DNA of 64,000 bases from Roseibium sediminicola. GTDB taxonomy: Bacteria; Pseudomonadota; Alphaproteobacteria; Rhizobiales; Stappiaceae. The notes under the pieces were generated by a model that saw nothing but the letters and a program-made list of their open reading frames with translations, was not told the origin of the DNA and made no database searches. Where the stretch lies: the NCBI RefSeq assembly GCF_023156505.1, contig NZ_JALNMJ010000003.1, positions 186,001-250,000 of the forward strand, in the 5' to 3' direction. The translations under genes and the position numbers were made by a program. Shown here in pieces: positions 18,380-27,982 of the stretch (positions within the stretch are counted from its first letter, which is position 1; every line of letters starts with the position of its first letter).

Positions 18380-19792
18380 CTAGTTGCCGCCGCAGTAGCA
18401 CGTCTTGTAGGCATCCATGTCAGCGGCCTCAAGGGCGCAGGAAAAGGCCTGCCAACTCGAGCTGTCGATCTGCTTTTTGGCCGCTGACACGGAGTAAAGG
18501 TCAATGAAACGCTGTTGCAGCTGTGTGTTGCTGCCGAGTGTCTCCGCGACCGAAGCGAAGCTGTCAGCGGATAGGTCCGGGACCGAATAGGTGCCGCGGT
18601 AGGTGTATTCCGGACGCCATTCCGGTTGTGCGCCCGATGTGGCTGCGACCAGATTCGTCAGATAGAAGGTCACGGAATCCTTCAGCACACCGCTTTTGCG
18701 GTTGTAGAGAAATACCGAAAACGCCGGGTTGTTGCCGAACTTGGGGCTCACTGATGGGCTGATCTTGTTGACCATCAGCGGTTGGCCGCCATCGTCCCTG
18801 AGCACCGTAAATCCGTCCATGTGCGTGTGTCCAGAGAACGAATAATCGACGGTCCCGGCGTATTTCTTCATGAGGGCCAGATAGTCCGACAGATACGGAT
18901 CGCGCCAGAACAGCTCGACGCCTGCGTCGCAGGTGCCCGCACCCGCATCCTGGGCCGTGTCATAAGCGTCGATCCCCGGCGGAACATGCATGAGGATCTG
19001 GGCTCTCCGGCCCGCATCCCGCGTTTCGGAAAGCTGTTGCTCGAGCCAGGTCATGACGTCGGCTCCAGGATCGCCGCCATCCGGATTGCATTTGTCCGAA
19101 TAGCGTGTGGACCAGAAGACGCTGTTGAGGGCTATGACGTCCTGGTCCGCGAGGGTGGGGTGTGCAACCTTGTAGTATCCACCCGAAGCAAAATGGCCGA
19201 AACGCTGCGGCTGCAGGCTCAGTTTGGCCCATTGGTTTGCAAGGCCATCCAGATAGGCCCCACTCGGCGCGATGTTGTAGTCGCCGCAGGCGGAATCCTC
19301 GTTGCCGAGAACGCCAAAGACCGGAATCCCGCCAAAACTCTCCCCCAGGAGTTTCGAAACCAGTTGCGTGGTTTTGACGGCAAAGGAGGTAACCCCTTCA
19401 GGCGAAGGGCCGGCGTATTTGTTGTAGTGGTCGTTGAAATGGTGGCTCAGGTAGTCGCCGGTATAGAGCACATAGTCATAGGACATGTTCTGGGCTGCCG
19501 CGGCCTCGAGAGCCGAGAGCATCAGCGTGAAGCCGGCATCCTTTCCGTAGCCCTCGATTGTGGGCGGTGCCGATTTCAAGATAGCGGGCCAGCCGGAGAG
19601 CGGGCTTTTGTCAAGTTCAGGAACCAGGGCCGGATTGGTGAAGGGATCGAAATGAATATCGGTCACGATCAGGAAAAGGCCCTCATCAGGACCCGGCTGA
19701 AGTGGCGGGGTGGTATCCTGTGCAAGGGCACTCGCGAGCGGCAGCGACATTGCTGCGGAAACGACTGTGGCAAAGGTATTGATCCTGAACAT
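18380..19792 (-). CDS. Secreted metallophosphoesterase (acid sphingomyelinase-like phosphodiesterase)
   Basis: A 470-residue calcineurin-like phosphoesterase. Starting at ATG 19792 (RBS GGGTGG), it has a signal peptide ending SALA before QDTTPP. The metal motifs are in order: TDIHFDP (Asp45, His47), YTGDYL, LGNED (Glu-Asp in place of the common His-Asp/Glu), LMHVPPGID and SGHTHMD. The C-terminal 80 residues with paired cysteines resemble the sphingomyelinase-like group. It probably cleaves a phosphodiester or phosphomonoester outside the cytoplasm. It lies 84 bp behind two sugar porters and could free a sugar or cyclitol for uptake. Confidence 0.82.
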   Translation of the reverse strand: MFRINTFATVVSAAMSLPLASALAQDTTPPLQPGPDEGLFLIVTDIHFDPFTNPALVPELDKSPLSGWPAILKSAPPTIEGYGKDAGFTLMLSALEAAAAQNMSYDYVLYTGDYLSHHFNDHYNKYAGPSPEGVTSFAVKTTQLVSKLLGESFGGIPVFGVLGNEDSACGDYNIAPSGAYLDGLANQWAKLSLQPQRFGHFASGGYYKVAHPTLADQDVIALNSVFWSTRYSDKCNPDGGDPGADVMTWLEQQLSETRDAGRRAQILMHVPPGIDAYDTAQDAGAGTCDAGVELFWRDPYLSDYLALMKKYAGTVDYSFSGHTHMDGFTVLRDDGGQPLMVNKISPSVSPKFGNNPAFSVFLYNRKSGVLKDSVTFYLTNLVAATSGAQPEWRPEYTYRGTYSVPDLSADSFASVAETLGSNTQLQQRFIDLYSVSAAKKQIDSSSWQAFSCALEAADMDAYKTCYCGGN

Positions 19793-19876
19793 GCTGACCA
19801 CCCTGACGTGCGGTATTTCGGGAAACTCTTTCAGAGAAACACAGTTTCTGCACCATTTACAGCGCCGGCCAGGTGC

Positions 19877-21241
19877 CTATTCCTGAGCTTCCTTGCCCAG
19901 CTGGCGAAGCGGAACTCCGTTTATTACGTTGCTCTCGATCGCTGCAAGGTTTCTGGACTTGGTCTCCGGCAACCAGACCAGCGAGATGACCAGAGAACAG
20001 ACACAAACCGCCGCGAAGATCAGAAAGACCCCGTCAAGTCCGATGCTTGAAACGCCGGTCAGGAAGACGAAGGCGATCAGGGCGTTGAACAGCCAGCTGG
20101 TGGCCGACGCCACGGCGATGCCGGTCTCCCGGATGGCCGAGGGAACCAGCTCCGACATGACGACATAGGGCAGGGGACCAAGGCTGATGGCAAAGGCCGC
20201 GATATAGACGCACAAGGCAGTCAGGCCGAGCATGGGCAAGGACCAGAGATGGGCAGCGACGACTCCCAGCAGGCCGGCGACCATGACGAGCGATCCGTAG
20301 ATAGCAAGCGGCCTGCGTCCCAGCCGGTCGACCGTTGCGATCGCCACGATGGTCGCGATCAGGTTGATCAGCCCCAGTCCAAAGGTCGCCCCGAGGGCGG
20401 CGGTTCCGCGCGAGAAGCCCAGATCGACGAAGATCGCGGGAGCATAATAGAGAATGCCGTCGATACCGCTCAGGTTTTGCAGAATGAACAAGCCGCAGCA
20501 TAGTGTCAGGACAGCCGGGGTGGTGCCGACCCGCAGGATTTTCCCGAGGGGCAGTGCGGGCTGCACGGTCGTTCCTGCAACGGGAACCCGCGCAAGACCC
20601 AGAGACGCCGAGACGGATTGCGCCTCGGCCTCGCGACCGACGCGCGCCAGCCAGACCGGGCTTTCCGGTGTCATCAGCAAGGCGGCGAAGCCTGCCAGAG
20701 CGATCACGATGCCCAGACCGATGCCAAAGGCCCATGACGCCGGGTCCTCAATTATAAGCGGCACGGTATAGGCAGCGAGTATGCCCATGGTGACGGCAAG
20801 CTGGAACAGGGACACGACGCTTCCGCGGAACCGGGCCGGGGTTGCCTCGCCCGCATACATGGGCCCCGCCATCGACGACAGGCCGACAGAGAGGCCGACA
20901 AGAATGCGCGCAAGGATCAATCCGGACAGGCCGGGATGGGTAAGGATCAGGCCATAACCGGCAGCTGCCAGCCCGAAGGCCGTCAACAGCGTGATCCGTC
21001 GCCCGGACGTTTTCGCCAGCGGGCCGGCGGCTATCGCTCCGAGAAAGCAGCAGAACACCAGAGAAACGGTGACGTATTCCTTGCCCGTCGTTCCGAGGTC
21101 GAATTCGCGGCCGATTTCGTCCAGCCATCCAGCGATGCTGGCGGTGCTGTAGCCAAACAGCAAACCCGCGCAAATCGTCAGGAACGACACGCGGGCCACT
21201 GCAAGGTAGAGCCGCGTGCCTGTGACCTGTTCAGCTGTCAT
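19877..21241 (-). CDS. MFS sugar-porter family transporter, second copy
   Basis: A 454-residue MFS transporter with twelve spans. Sugar-porter hallmarks are DRLGRRPL in the loop between spans 8 and 9, LPETKSRN after span 12, and a segment YVVMSELVPSAIRETGIA before span 10 to 11. It starts inside the stop of the other sugar porter (4-base overlap). The two proteins are clearly related but divergent, so they are tandem paralogues that may differ in substrate. Substrate is a sugar or polyol by family. Confidence 0.87.
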   Translation of the reverse strand: MTAEQVTGTRLYLAVARVSFLTICAGLLFGYSTASIAGWLDEIGREFDLGTTGKEYVTVSLVFCCFLGAIAAGPLAKTSGRRITLLTAFGLAAAGYGLILTHPGLSGLILARILVGLSVGLSSMAGPMYAGEATPARFRGSVVSLFQLAVTMGILAAYTVPLIIEDPASWAFGIGLGIVIALAGFAALLMTPESPVWLARVGREAEAQSVSASLGLARVPVAGTTVQPALPLGKILRVGTTPAVLTLCCGLFILQNLSGIDGILYYAPAIFVDLGFSRGTAALGATFGLGLINLIATIVAIATVDRLGRRPLAIYGSLVMVAGLLGVVAAHLWSLPMLGLTALCVYIAAFAISLGPLPYVVMSELVPSAIRETGIAVASATSWLFNALIAFVFLTGVSSIGLDGVFLIFAAVCVCSLVISLVWLPETKSRNLAAIESNVINGVPLRQLGKEAQE

Positions 21242-22575
21242 GTCGCAGCAGCTGGGCTGTGCTGCATTTCGATTTCTTCAAGACTGACGCCCTTGGTTTC
21301 GGGGGCATAGAACCAGGAGAAAATCGCGCCAATGGTGCAGAAGATGCCGAAAATGGCGAAGGTCACCACAGCGCCGAAATGAGCCAGGACCACCGGGAAG
21401 GCGAAGACAACGATGAAATTGAAGCTCCAGTTGGCGACCGACGCCATGGCCATGCCGCGGCTGCGCAGCGCGAGCGGGAACAGCTCTGACATGTAAAGCC
21501 AGGGCAACGGGCCAAGGCTGACTGCGAAGAAGGCGATATAGGCGAACAGCGCCGTGAGAGCCAGCGGAGCCAGCTCCGGCTTGTCGGGCTGCATGGCAAA
21601 GGAAATCACCACAAGGCTCAGCGCGGTCCCGATAAATCCCAGGATGAGCAGGGGGCGGCGGCCAAAACGGTCGACCACGAACATGGCGACGACCGTCATC
21701 AATACGTTCACCACCCCGATACCCACCGTTGCGGCGAGTTGTGAGCTGGAGCCGTCGAAACCCGCATCTTTCATGATGATCGGCGCATAGTAGATGACCG
21801 CGTTGATCCCGCTGACCTGCTGGAGCACGAAGGCGGCAATCGTGAATATCACCAGCGGCCGGACGTTGTCGGACAGGAAGGCAGTCCATCCCGGTTCTGC
21901 GCCCCCGGCGGCTTTCGCTTGCTCGATTTCCGCGACAACGTGAGTGGCCTGTTCCCTGGAAAGGTCCGGCTGGATCAGGCTGACGACCTCAATCGCCTTG
22001 TCCCGTGCGCCTTTCATGGTCAGCCAGCGCGGGCTCTCGGGCGAAAAGATGATGCCGGTGAAGCACACCAGAGCCGGCACTGCACCGAGCGCGAGCATCC
22101 ACCGCCACGCACCATGGGGCTCGAGGACCATGTCGACGAGGTAGGAGGTGAGAATGCCGACGGTAATCATCAACTGAAACGCCGACACCACGGCGCCCCT
22201 GTATTTCGCGGGCGCAAGCTCGGCCAGAAACATGGGAGCCGCCAGCGCCGACGCCCCGATGGCAAGACCGAGCATCAGACGCGCACCGACGAGGATTTCC
22301 TCGCTTGTCGCAGAGCCGGCTGCAACCGCGCCGAACGCGAAGACGAGGGAACACATCATCAGCACTTTCCGCCGGCCGAGGCTGTCTGCATACATTGCGG
22401 CCAGAATTGCCCCCGCGACCGCCCCAAGCGGGACTGCGGCCGTCATAAACCCTTCGCCGGTTGCGGAAATGTCGAAGGTCTTGGTGATCAGGGGCAGGGC
22501 GCCGGCTATCACGCCTTCATCGAACCCGAACAGCATGCCGAACAGGGCGGCCAGGGCAACCAATCTTATGAGCAT
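21238..22575 (-). CDS. MFS sugar-porter family transporter, first copy
   Basis: A 445-residue MFS transporter. I use the ATG at 22575, behind GAAGGAAG, because it gives a normal first span (LIRLVALAALFGMLFGFDEG). The longer reading frame to 22689 would overlap the GMC gene. Sugar-porter motifs DRFGRRPL, SELFPLALRSRGMA and APETKGVS are present. It lies 20 bp behind the GMC oxidoreductase gene and overlaps the second porter gene, so all belong to one transcript. Confidence 0.87.
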   Translation of the reverse strand: MLIRLVALAALFGMLFGFDEGVIAGALPLITKTFDISATGEGFMTAAVPLGAVAGAILAAMYADSLGRRKVLMMCSLVFAFGAVAAGSATSEEILVGARLMLGLAIGASALAAPMFLAELAPAKYRGAVVSAFQLMITVGILTSYLVDMVLEPHGAWRWMLALGAVPALVCFTGIIFSPESPRWLTMKGARDKAIEVVSLIQPDLSREQATHVVAEIEQAKAAGGAEPGWTAFLSDNVRPLVIFTIAAFVLQQVSGINAVIYYAPIIMKDAGFDGSSSQLAATVGIGVVNVLMTVVAMFVVDRFGRRPLLILGFIGTALSLVVISFAMQPDKPELAPLALTALFAYIAFFAVSLGPLPWLYMSELFPLALRSRGMAMASVANWSFNFIVVFAFPVVLAHFGAVVTFAIFGIFCTIGAIFSWFYAPETKGVSLEEIEMQHSPAAAT

Positions 22576-22595
22576 CCGAGTCTTCCTTCGCGTTT

Positions 22596-24086
22596 TCAGG
22601 CCGAAAGGCGTGCGTAAACGCCCTCGGCATGGCGCAGAGACCATGCAGTGATTGTCAGGTAGCTGTTGGCAGAGCCCTGTGAAGGCCACGCGGCCGCGTC
22701 CGCGACAGACAGGTTCGGAAGCCGCCAGAATTGACCATGGGAGTTGGTGACCCCCTGGTCCGGTTCTCCCGACATGCGCAATCCGCCTATCTCGTGCAGG
22801 GCTGCTCCGAGCGGATTGACCTGGGTGCGCATCAGTTCGGCATCGAGCGCGTCGGCAACCTGCGGCAGGAAGGCGTCCATCTCGCCCAGGATTCGTTTGT
22901 CGCTGTCGCTGCGGTCGGCAATGACAGCGTATTTGCCCAAATCACCGGGGCCGTCACTCTGGCCCCTGGTCAGCACGACCTCGTTGGTTTCCGAGGATTC
23001 CCCGACACCGAAGCAATAGGCCAGAAGATACAGGCCGTCCGGATTGCAATCGAGCCAGACGGTGGCGTGATAGGGCGTGTACCAGGTTTCAGCGAACGGA
23101 CCCTGGATCTGGATGTGATAGGGGCGTTCCTTTGTCGGTGGAATAAACGCATAAATCGGTTCTTTCAGGGGCTTGCGCAACTTGAACAGGCCCTGGATGA
23201 ACTGGTGATCGGCGATGTGGGTGCCCACATCCGGGTGCAGGTCCTTCAGGCCTGAGGCCAGGGCCAGACGGGTTGACTGGATCGCGCCGCCTGCAAGTGT
23301 GTAGTGGCGGGCAACCAGGCGAAAGCGCTGTTCTTCGTCGGTGCCTCTGGCGACCAGGCCGGTAACATTGCGGCCGTCATGGTCGACATGTTCGGCAATC
23401 GTATTGGGCACCAGCACAATCCGTCCTCGTGCGACCTCTCGCGCCAGAAGCCCGCTGCGGATCAGCCGGTCCGACGAACTGTCGAAACCGCGTGGCATGT
23501 AGCCGTTGAGTGTTTCCTGGGTATCCACACCTGTCGAGGCGTGCACGGCCTCAATACCGGCCTCGTTGAGGCGGTTGAGAAGTCCCTGTTGAGCCTCCCC
23601 CCGGAAAAAGGCTGGACGGTCCGTGTTCGGGCCCGAGACGTGCATCAGGTTCTCGGCCTTCTGGTAATAAGGTTCGAACTCGCCGTAACTGAACGGCCAG
23701 TCGGCGAAATCCCATTCTGCAAAGCGCGGCGTGCAGCCTCCCCAGAACAGGGTGCGGCCCCCGACGGCCGCCCAGGCGTCGTTGTTCAGGGGTGGCGCAA
23801 CGGCTTCATCGAAGTGAGCCCGATCTGTCCAGGCGGTTCTGTACCGCACAAGGTTATGAACCTGCGGTGTCAGATCGCTGCGGCTGCGGAACGGGGTCGA
23901 CCCGACGTGGCTGGAAAGCACAAACGGCCCGGCCTCAAGGATCACGACCGACAGGCCCTTGTTTGCCAGTTCAATGGCACTGGTAACGCCCGCCTTGCCG
24001 GACCCTATGATCAGGACGTCGATGTTCGTTGTGGACTTGGCGATGGAAAACAGGTCCGAGGTCAGGACCGAGGACAGGGATTTCAT
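22596..24086 (-). CDS. GMC-family flavoprotein oxidoreductase (sugar/polyol dehydrogenase type)
   Basis: A 496-residue flavoprotein. The FAD fingerprint IDVLIIGSGKAGVTSAIELA begins near residue 22. The C-terminal half has HEIGGLRM and SVADAAAWPSQGSANSYLTI, the pattern of pyranose-oxidase/glucoside 3-dehydrogenase-like GMC proteins. GAGG lies ten bases before ATG 24086; the TTG at 24095 is less likely. It probably oxidises a hydroxyl of a sugar or cyclitol to a ketone. No Tat signal is evident, so it should act in the cytoplasm. It sits 12 bp behind a DegT aminotransferase that could use a keto product. Confidence 0.85.
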   Translation of the reverse strand: MKSLSSVLTSDLFSIAKSTTNIDVLIIGSGKAGVTSAIELANKGLSVVILEAGPFVLSSHVGSTPFRSRSDLTPQVHNLVRYRTAWTDRAHFDEAVAPPLNNDAWAAVGGRTLFWGGCTPRFAEWDFADWPFSYGEFEPYYQKAENLMHVSGPNTDRPAFFRGEAQQGLLNRLNEAGIEAVHASTGVDTQETLNGYMPRGFDSSSDRLIRSGLLAREVARGRIVLVPNTIAEHVDHDGRNVTGLVARGTDEEQRFRLVARHYTLAGGAIQSTRLALASGLKDLHPDVGTHIADHQFIQGLFKLRKPLKEPIYAFIPPTKERPYHIQIQGPFAETWYTPYHATVWLDCNPDGLYLLAYCFGVGESSETNEVVLTRGQSDGPGDLGKYAVIADRSDSDKRILGEMDAFLPQVADALDAELMRTQVNPLGAALHEIGGLRMSGEPDQGVTNSHGQFWRLPNLSVADAAAWPSQGSANSYLTITAWSLRHAEGVYARLSA

Positions 24087-24098
24087 GATGATCAAACC

Positions 24099-25412
24099 TC
24101 AGCGATTGAAATAGACAGAAGCAACTTTGCGGATCGCCTGAACAATGTCGTCGACATCCGCTTCGGTCAGGATTGAGGCGATGGACAGCAATCCTGAGCG
24201 GTCGTGCAGGTCGTCGCAGACCGGCAGCAGTCCGCGATGATAGTCGATCTGTGATGCAAAGGCGTTGTCCGGGTGTGACCAGGGGAAGCCGTCCCGGGTG
24301 TTTGAGCGTTTTTCGGTCAGGCTGGGGATGTTGAAATACCAGTGAAGCCCCCAGTCGCGCATGGGCAGACAGCCCAAGGATCCTTCAGGACCATGAATGC
24401 CTTCGGCTTTAACGGCTGCCATGAAGCGCGAACAGATATCCGCATCCTCGAAGGTCATGATCAGGAACGGACCGCTGTCACCGTTCGGATCGATAACATG
24501 ACGGAACTTGATATCGGGTATGTCGGACAGGGCTTCGCGGATGCGCCATTTTGCACTGCGCATGGCACCTGTGATCTTGCCGAGCTTGCGCGACTGCGCC
24601 AAGGCCATGGCCCCGGCGAGATCCGACATGCGCGCGCCGATGCCCCAGAACTGACAGGTCGTATCCTCCGGATCGAACCGGCCGGCGTCGTTGCGGGCAT
24701 AACCCAGGTCGTGCATGGCAACAATCCGGCGATAAAGCACGTCGTCCTTGCACACGATCATGCCGCCGTCGCCCGACGTCATGTTCTTGTTCATCTGAAA
24801 GCTGAACGTCGCAATATCGCCGAAGCGGCCGACGGGCGTCCCGTTCTGGCTGGCACCGGCGGCCTGCGCGCAGTCTTCAATCAGCCCCAGTCCGTGCTTG
24901 CGAGCGATCTCCGCGATTTCCGTGACGTGGCCGGGGGCGCCGCTCATGTGAACCAGCAGGACGGCCCTGCTGCGGGAACTGATCTTGCGCTCCAGGTCCT
25001 TGGGATCCATGCAGAACGTGTCGTCGATATCGACCAGCCGGGGAATGGCGCCGGCCCGGACGATGGCCGATATGCAGCTTACCCACATGTACCCGGCGAC
25101 CAGTACCTCGTCACCCGGGCCAACCTCAAGCGCCGACAAGGCGATGGAAAGCGCCGCCGTGCCGGAATTGACGGCCAGCGCGTGGTTGTACCCATAGGTC
25201 TCGCACCATTCCCGTTCCAGGGTTTCCACCATGAACTGGGGATCGATGCCGTAGAAGCGGAACGGGCTCTTCGAGCGCAAGACCCGATCCACCAGTTCGC
25301 GTTCTTCCTCGCCGATCCAATGCGCGCCCGGGAGCTCCCAGGGCAACGGTGTCGTGCGCACTGGCGTGCCGCCATCAATGGCCAATCTCTGTTGTTGATC
25401 TGTCAAAGTCAC
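24099..25412 (-). CDS. DegT/DnrJ/EryC1/StrS-family sugar or cyclitol aminotransferase
   Basis: A 437-residue PLP aminotransferase. I choose GTG 25412 because GGAGG lies ten bases before it; the ATG at 25451 lacks an RBS. The N-terminal LAIDGGTPVRTTPLPWELPG is typical of the scyllo-inosose/keto-sugar aminotransferase branch. EDCAQAAGA (Asp for the PLP pyridine) and FSFQMNKNMTSGDGG with the probable PLP Lys209 are present. These enzymes transfer an amino group to a keto-sugar or inosose. First gene of the minus-strand cluster, downstream of an AT-rich regulatory region. Confidence 0.85.
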   Translation of the reverse strand: MTLTDQQQRLAIDGGTPVRTTPLPWELPGAHWIGEEERELVDRVLRSKSPFRFYGIDPQFMVETLEREWCETYGYNHALAVNSGTAALSIALSALEVGPGDEVLVAGYMWVSCISAIVRAGAIPRLVDIDDTFCMDPKDLERKISSRSRAVLLVHMSGAPGHVTEIAEIARKHGLGLIEDCAQAAGASQNGTPVGRFGDIATFSFQMNKNMTSGDGGMIVCKDDVLYRRIVAMHDLGYARNDAGRFDPEDTTCQFWGIGARMSDLAGAMALAQSRKLGKITGAMRSAKWRIREALSDIPDIKFRHVIDPNGDSGPFLIMTFEDADICSRFMAAVKAEGIHGPEGSLGCLPMRDWGLHWYFNIPSLTEKRSNTRDGFPWSHPDNAFASQIDYHRGLLPVCDDLHDRSGLLSIASILTEADVDDIVQAIRKVASVYFNR

Positions 25413-26079
25413 TTGGCGAGGTCCTCCGTACTGGTTCAACGGGACAGGCAAGCACCCGCATTCGTTCAGGGTTGGGCAAGTGTTGTCGAATTACTCTGTA
25501 GGCGTGGGGTCCGTTCTCCCGTCAGGCACCTGGGAAATCTAGTGCGCAACCGGACCGGGCGTGTTCTCCCCTTGATCTGACGCTGAACGATATTTCCATT
25601 TGATTGCCGCAGAGTTAATTGTGGCGATCATGTGGAGTGTATGGAAATTGAGTTATGCAAATCTGGTAATTGTAAAAAATACCAGATCAATGGAGTGGGT
25701 ATCTCGTTTTGAGGAGGAGCTTAAATTCGAAGTATTAATTCAAAAAAACATTGGTGGGACAGAATTTATTTGTTTTTGAAATTCGATCGCGTCCCGGATT
25801 TTGGCTTTTATTAAGTATGCTGCATTCCGGGAACGGCTGCGTTTGGAGCCGGCAGACCGGCGCCTGGTGGAGCAGCGCCCACGAGGCCCGGAGAAGGAAG
25901 CCGTTTGCAGCGTCGTCGTGATCCAGATCCTTGTGAACGTGGTACCTCGACGGAACCGGTTCTTGATCGCGCAAGTTTCAGCGAGGGGCGCCGCCGGGAA
26001 GCCATTGACACTGTGCAATCGGGACATCCTCCTGGTGCGGAGCGGTCACCCCTCGAAAAAAGCGGCGGGAGAAAGCGCC
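25413..26079. other. AT-rich intergenic region between two minus-strand operons
   Basis: About 670 bp. The half near the aminotransferase (25580-25800) is strikingly AT-rich for this genome and holds an 8-bp inverted repeat at 25661 plus another loose pair (ATTTCCAT 25592, ATGGAAAT 25641). From 25800 to 26079 composition returns to normal. Short ORFs in both directions there show no recognisable domain and no convincing RBS, so I see no gene. Confidence 0.6.
25661..25687 (-). promoter_or_regulatory. Candidate operator for the aminotransferase/GMC cluster
   Basis: ATCTGGTA (25661-25668) and TACCAGAT (25680-25687) are perfect 8-bp inverted repeats 11 bases apart, inside the AT-rich region about 250 bp upstream of the aminotransferase start. 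The regulator is unknown; none is encoded next to the cluster. Confidence 0.45.
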
Positions 26080-27357
26080 TTACCGGTAAATCAGGCTGGG
26101 CAGCCACATGGAAAAGGCCGGCACGAAGGTCAGCAGCAGGAGAACCGTGATCAGCGGCACCAGGAACGGCGCCGTCGCCGTCACGCAGCGCTCGAACGGC
26201 ACCTGCGCAACCTTGGACAGCACATAAAGCACCATGCCGACCGGTGGCGTCAGCAGGCCGATCATCAGATTCAGGATCATGATGATGCCGAAATGCACCG
26301 GATCGATGCCGAGGCCGACCGCAACGGGCAGCAGCACGGGGGTCAGGATCGTGATTGCGGCGATGGTTTCCATGAAAAGGCCGATCACCAGAACGATCAG
26401 GGTGATGATCAGAAGCAGGGCGACGCGGTTGTCGGTGACGCTGACCATCAACTCGGAAAATTCCCGTGCGGTCTGGTTGGCGGTCAGGATCCAGGCGAAG
26501 ATGGTCGAGGCGGCGACGATGAGCATGATGGCCGCGGTCATTTCCACGGTTTCGAAGGACACTTTCAGGATCTTACGGAAATCAAGTGTCCGGTAGACCG
26601 CGGTCCCGAGAAAGATGCACCAGGCGACCGCCGCGATCGCGGCTTCGGTCGGAGTGAAAACACCGAACATGATGCCGCCGATGATGATCATCGGGGTCAT
26701 CAGCGGCAGCAGCGCGTCCACGAAAGTCCGGCCGAGCCGGCCGATCCGGAAATCGAGGTCGCGCGGATAGTTCCGGCGGCGCGAATACCAGGCCACCATG
26801 ACCATCAGGGCCAGCGCCATCATCAGACCCGGGACAATGCCGGCCATGAACAGCTGGCCGATGGAGGCATCGGCGACGACGCCATAGATCACCAGCGGCA
26901 GGGACGGGGGAATGATCGGCCCGATGGTCGATGAGGCGGCCGTGACACCGACGGCGAAATCCGTGTCGTAGCCGGCATCGCGCATGGCCCGGATCTCGAT
27001 GTTGCCGAGCCCGCCCGCATCGGCGACCGCCGCGCCGGACATGCCGGCGAAGATGACGCTGGCGCCGACATTCACATGCCCCAGTCCGCCATGCATCCAG
27101 CCGACGGCCGCGCGGGCAAAGGCGAAGATGCGGGTCGTGATGCCGGCCGAGTTCATCAGGTTGCCGGCCAGGATAAAGAAGGGAACCGCGATCAACGGGA
27201 AAGAATTGATGCCGTTGACCATGTTGGCCAGGACGATCATCGGCGGCAGGCCCTCGAAGACGATGAAGGCCAGGGAGGCCAGCCCGAGCGCGGCGGCAAC
27301 CGGGACGCCGATGATCATCAGCGCAAACAGGAACAGGATCATCAGCGCTATGGCCAT
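26080..27357 (-). CDS. TRAP transporter large permease (DctM family)
   Basis: A 425-residue, very hydrophobic DctM protein with about twelve spans. Characteristic segments are VPFFILAGNLMNSAGIT near residue 57 and ASSTIGPIIPPSLPLVIYG near 140. It is the sodium-driven channel subunit of a tripartite carboxylate-type importer. It lies 16 bp behind the small permease gene and is the last gene of the operon. Confidence 0.92.
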   Translation of the reverse strand: MAIALMILFLFALMIIGVPVAAALGLASLAFIVFEGLPPMIVLANMVNGINSFPLIAVPFFILAGNLMNSAGITTRIFAFARAAVGWMHGGLGHVNVGASVIFAGMSGAAVADAGGLGNIEIRAMRDAGYDTDFAVGVTAASSTIGPIIPPSLPLVIYGVVADASIGQLFMAGIVPGLMMALALMVMVAWYSRRRNYPRDLDFRIGRLGRTFVDALLPLMTPMIIIGGIMFGVFTPTEAAIAAVAWCIFLGTAVYRTLDFRKILKVSFETVEMTAAIMLIVAASTIFAWILTANQTAREFSELMVSVTDNRVALLLIITLIVLVIGLFMETIAAITILTPVLLPVAVGLGIDPVHFGIIMILNLMIGLLTPPVGMVLYVLSKVAQVPFERCVTATAPFLVPLITVLLLLTFVPAFSMWLPSLIYR

Positions 27358-27373
27358 GCGGTGTGTCTTTCGT

Positions 27374-27982
27374 TCAATCGGTGGTCAGGTGATCGTCCAA
27401 GGAACGGACGATCTCTTCGGGGGATTGGCGCAGGCGCCGCCATAGCCAAAGGGCCGAATAGAGGGTCGTCAGGGCGAGCGCGATCACGCAGATCGTGTAG
27501 ATCCAGGCTTTCGGGATCGGCAGGGAAATCATTTTCTGCCGGGTTTTCTGGGTTAGCTCGACGCCGATCCAGGTCATGGCGCCGAAAAAGCCGAGCGTGA
27601 TCGTCTGGGACAGCAATGTCAGGACTTTCGCCAGGGCCGGCGGCACCAGGCGCATCAGGAATTCCAGCGTGATATGAGCGCCGCGCCGGGTTGCCGTGAC
27701 CGATCCCAGGAAACAGACAAGGATCAGCAGATAGCGCGCGACTTCCTCGGTCCAAGCGAGGGAATCGTTGAGCACATAGCGGGTAAAGAACTGCAGGAAC
27801 ACCACCACGGCCAGCACCCAGAAGACCAGAATACCGGGAGCATCAATCCATTTCACGGCGCTCAGATCGGTTTTCTCGTCTTCGAACCGGAGCAGGTCGG
27901 GCGCGCTGTCGGCGCGCCCTTCCGGCAAGGGTGAGGTGTCACGCGGCGGCTTGCCTGCCACTGCCTCGCTGCTGTCCGTCAT
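27374..27982 (-). CDS. TRAP transporter small permease (DctQ family)
   Basis: A 202-residue protein with a charged N-terminal tail of about 45 residues and four membrane spans of the DctQ domain (ARYLLILVCFLGSVTATRRG near 90). Its start overlaps the stop of the binding-protein gene (ATGA). It holds the large permease and contributes to substrate transfer. Confidence 0.9.
   Translation of the reverse strand: MTDSSEAVAGKPPRDTSPLPEGRADSAPDLLRFEDEKTDLSAVKWIDAPGILVFWVLAVVVFLQFFTRYVLNDSLAWTEEVARYLLILVCFLGSVTATRRGAHITLEFLMRLVPPALAKVLTLLSQTITLGFFGAMTWIGVELTQKTRQKMISLPIPKAWIYTICVIALALTTLYSALWLWRRLRQSPEEIVRSLDDHLTTD

Noticed and set aside
25735..26027. Two short minus-strand frames in the AT-rich intergenic region
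   Set aside because: No RBS, overlapping alternatives in different frames, no recognisable motif; could at most be remains of a gene.
25801..26934. Plus-strand open frame of 377 codons opposite dctM
   Set aside because: Mostly antisense to the TRAP large permease; composition is that of a shadow frame.
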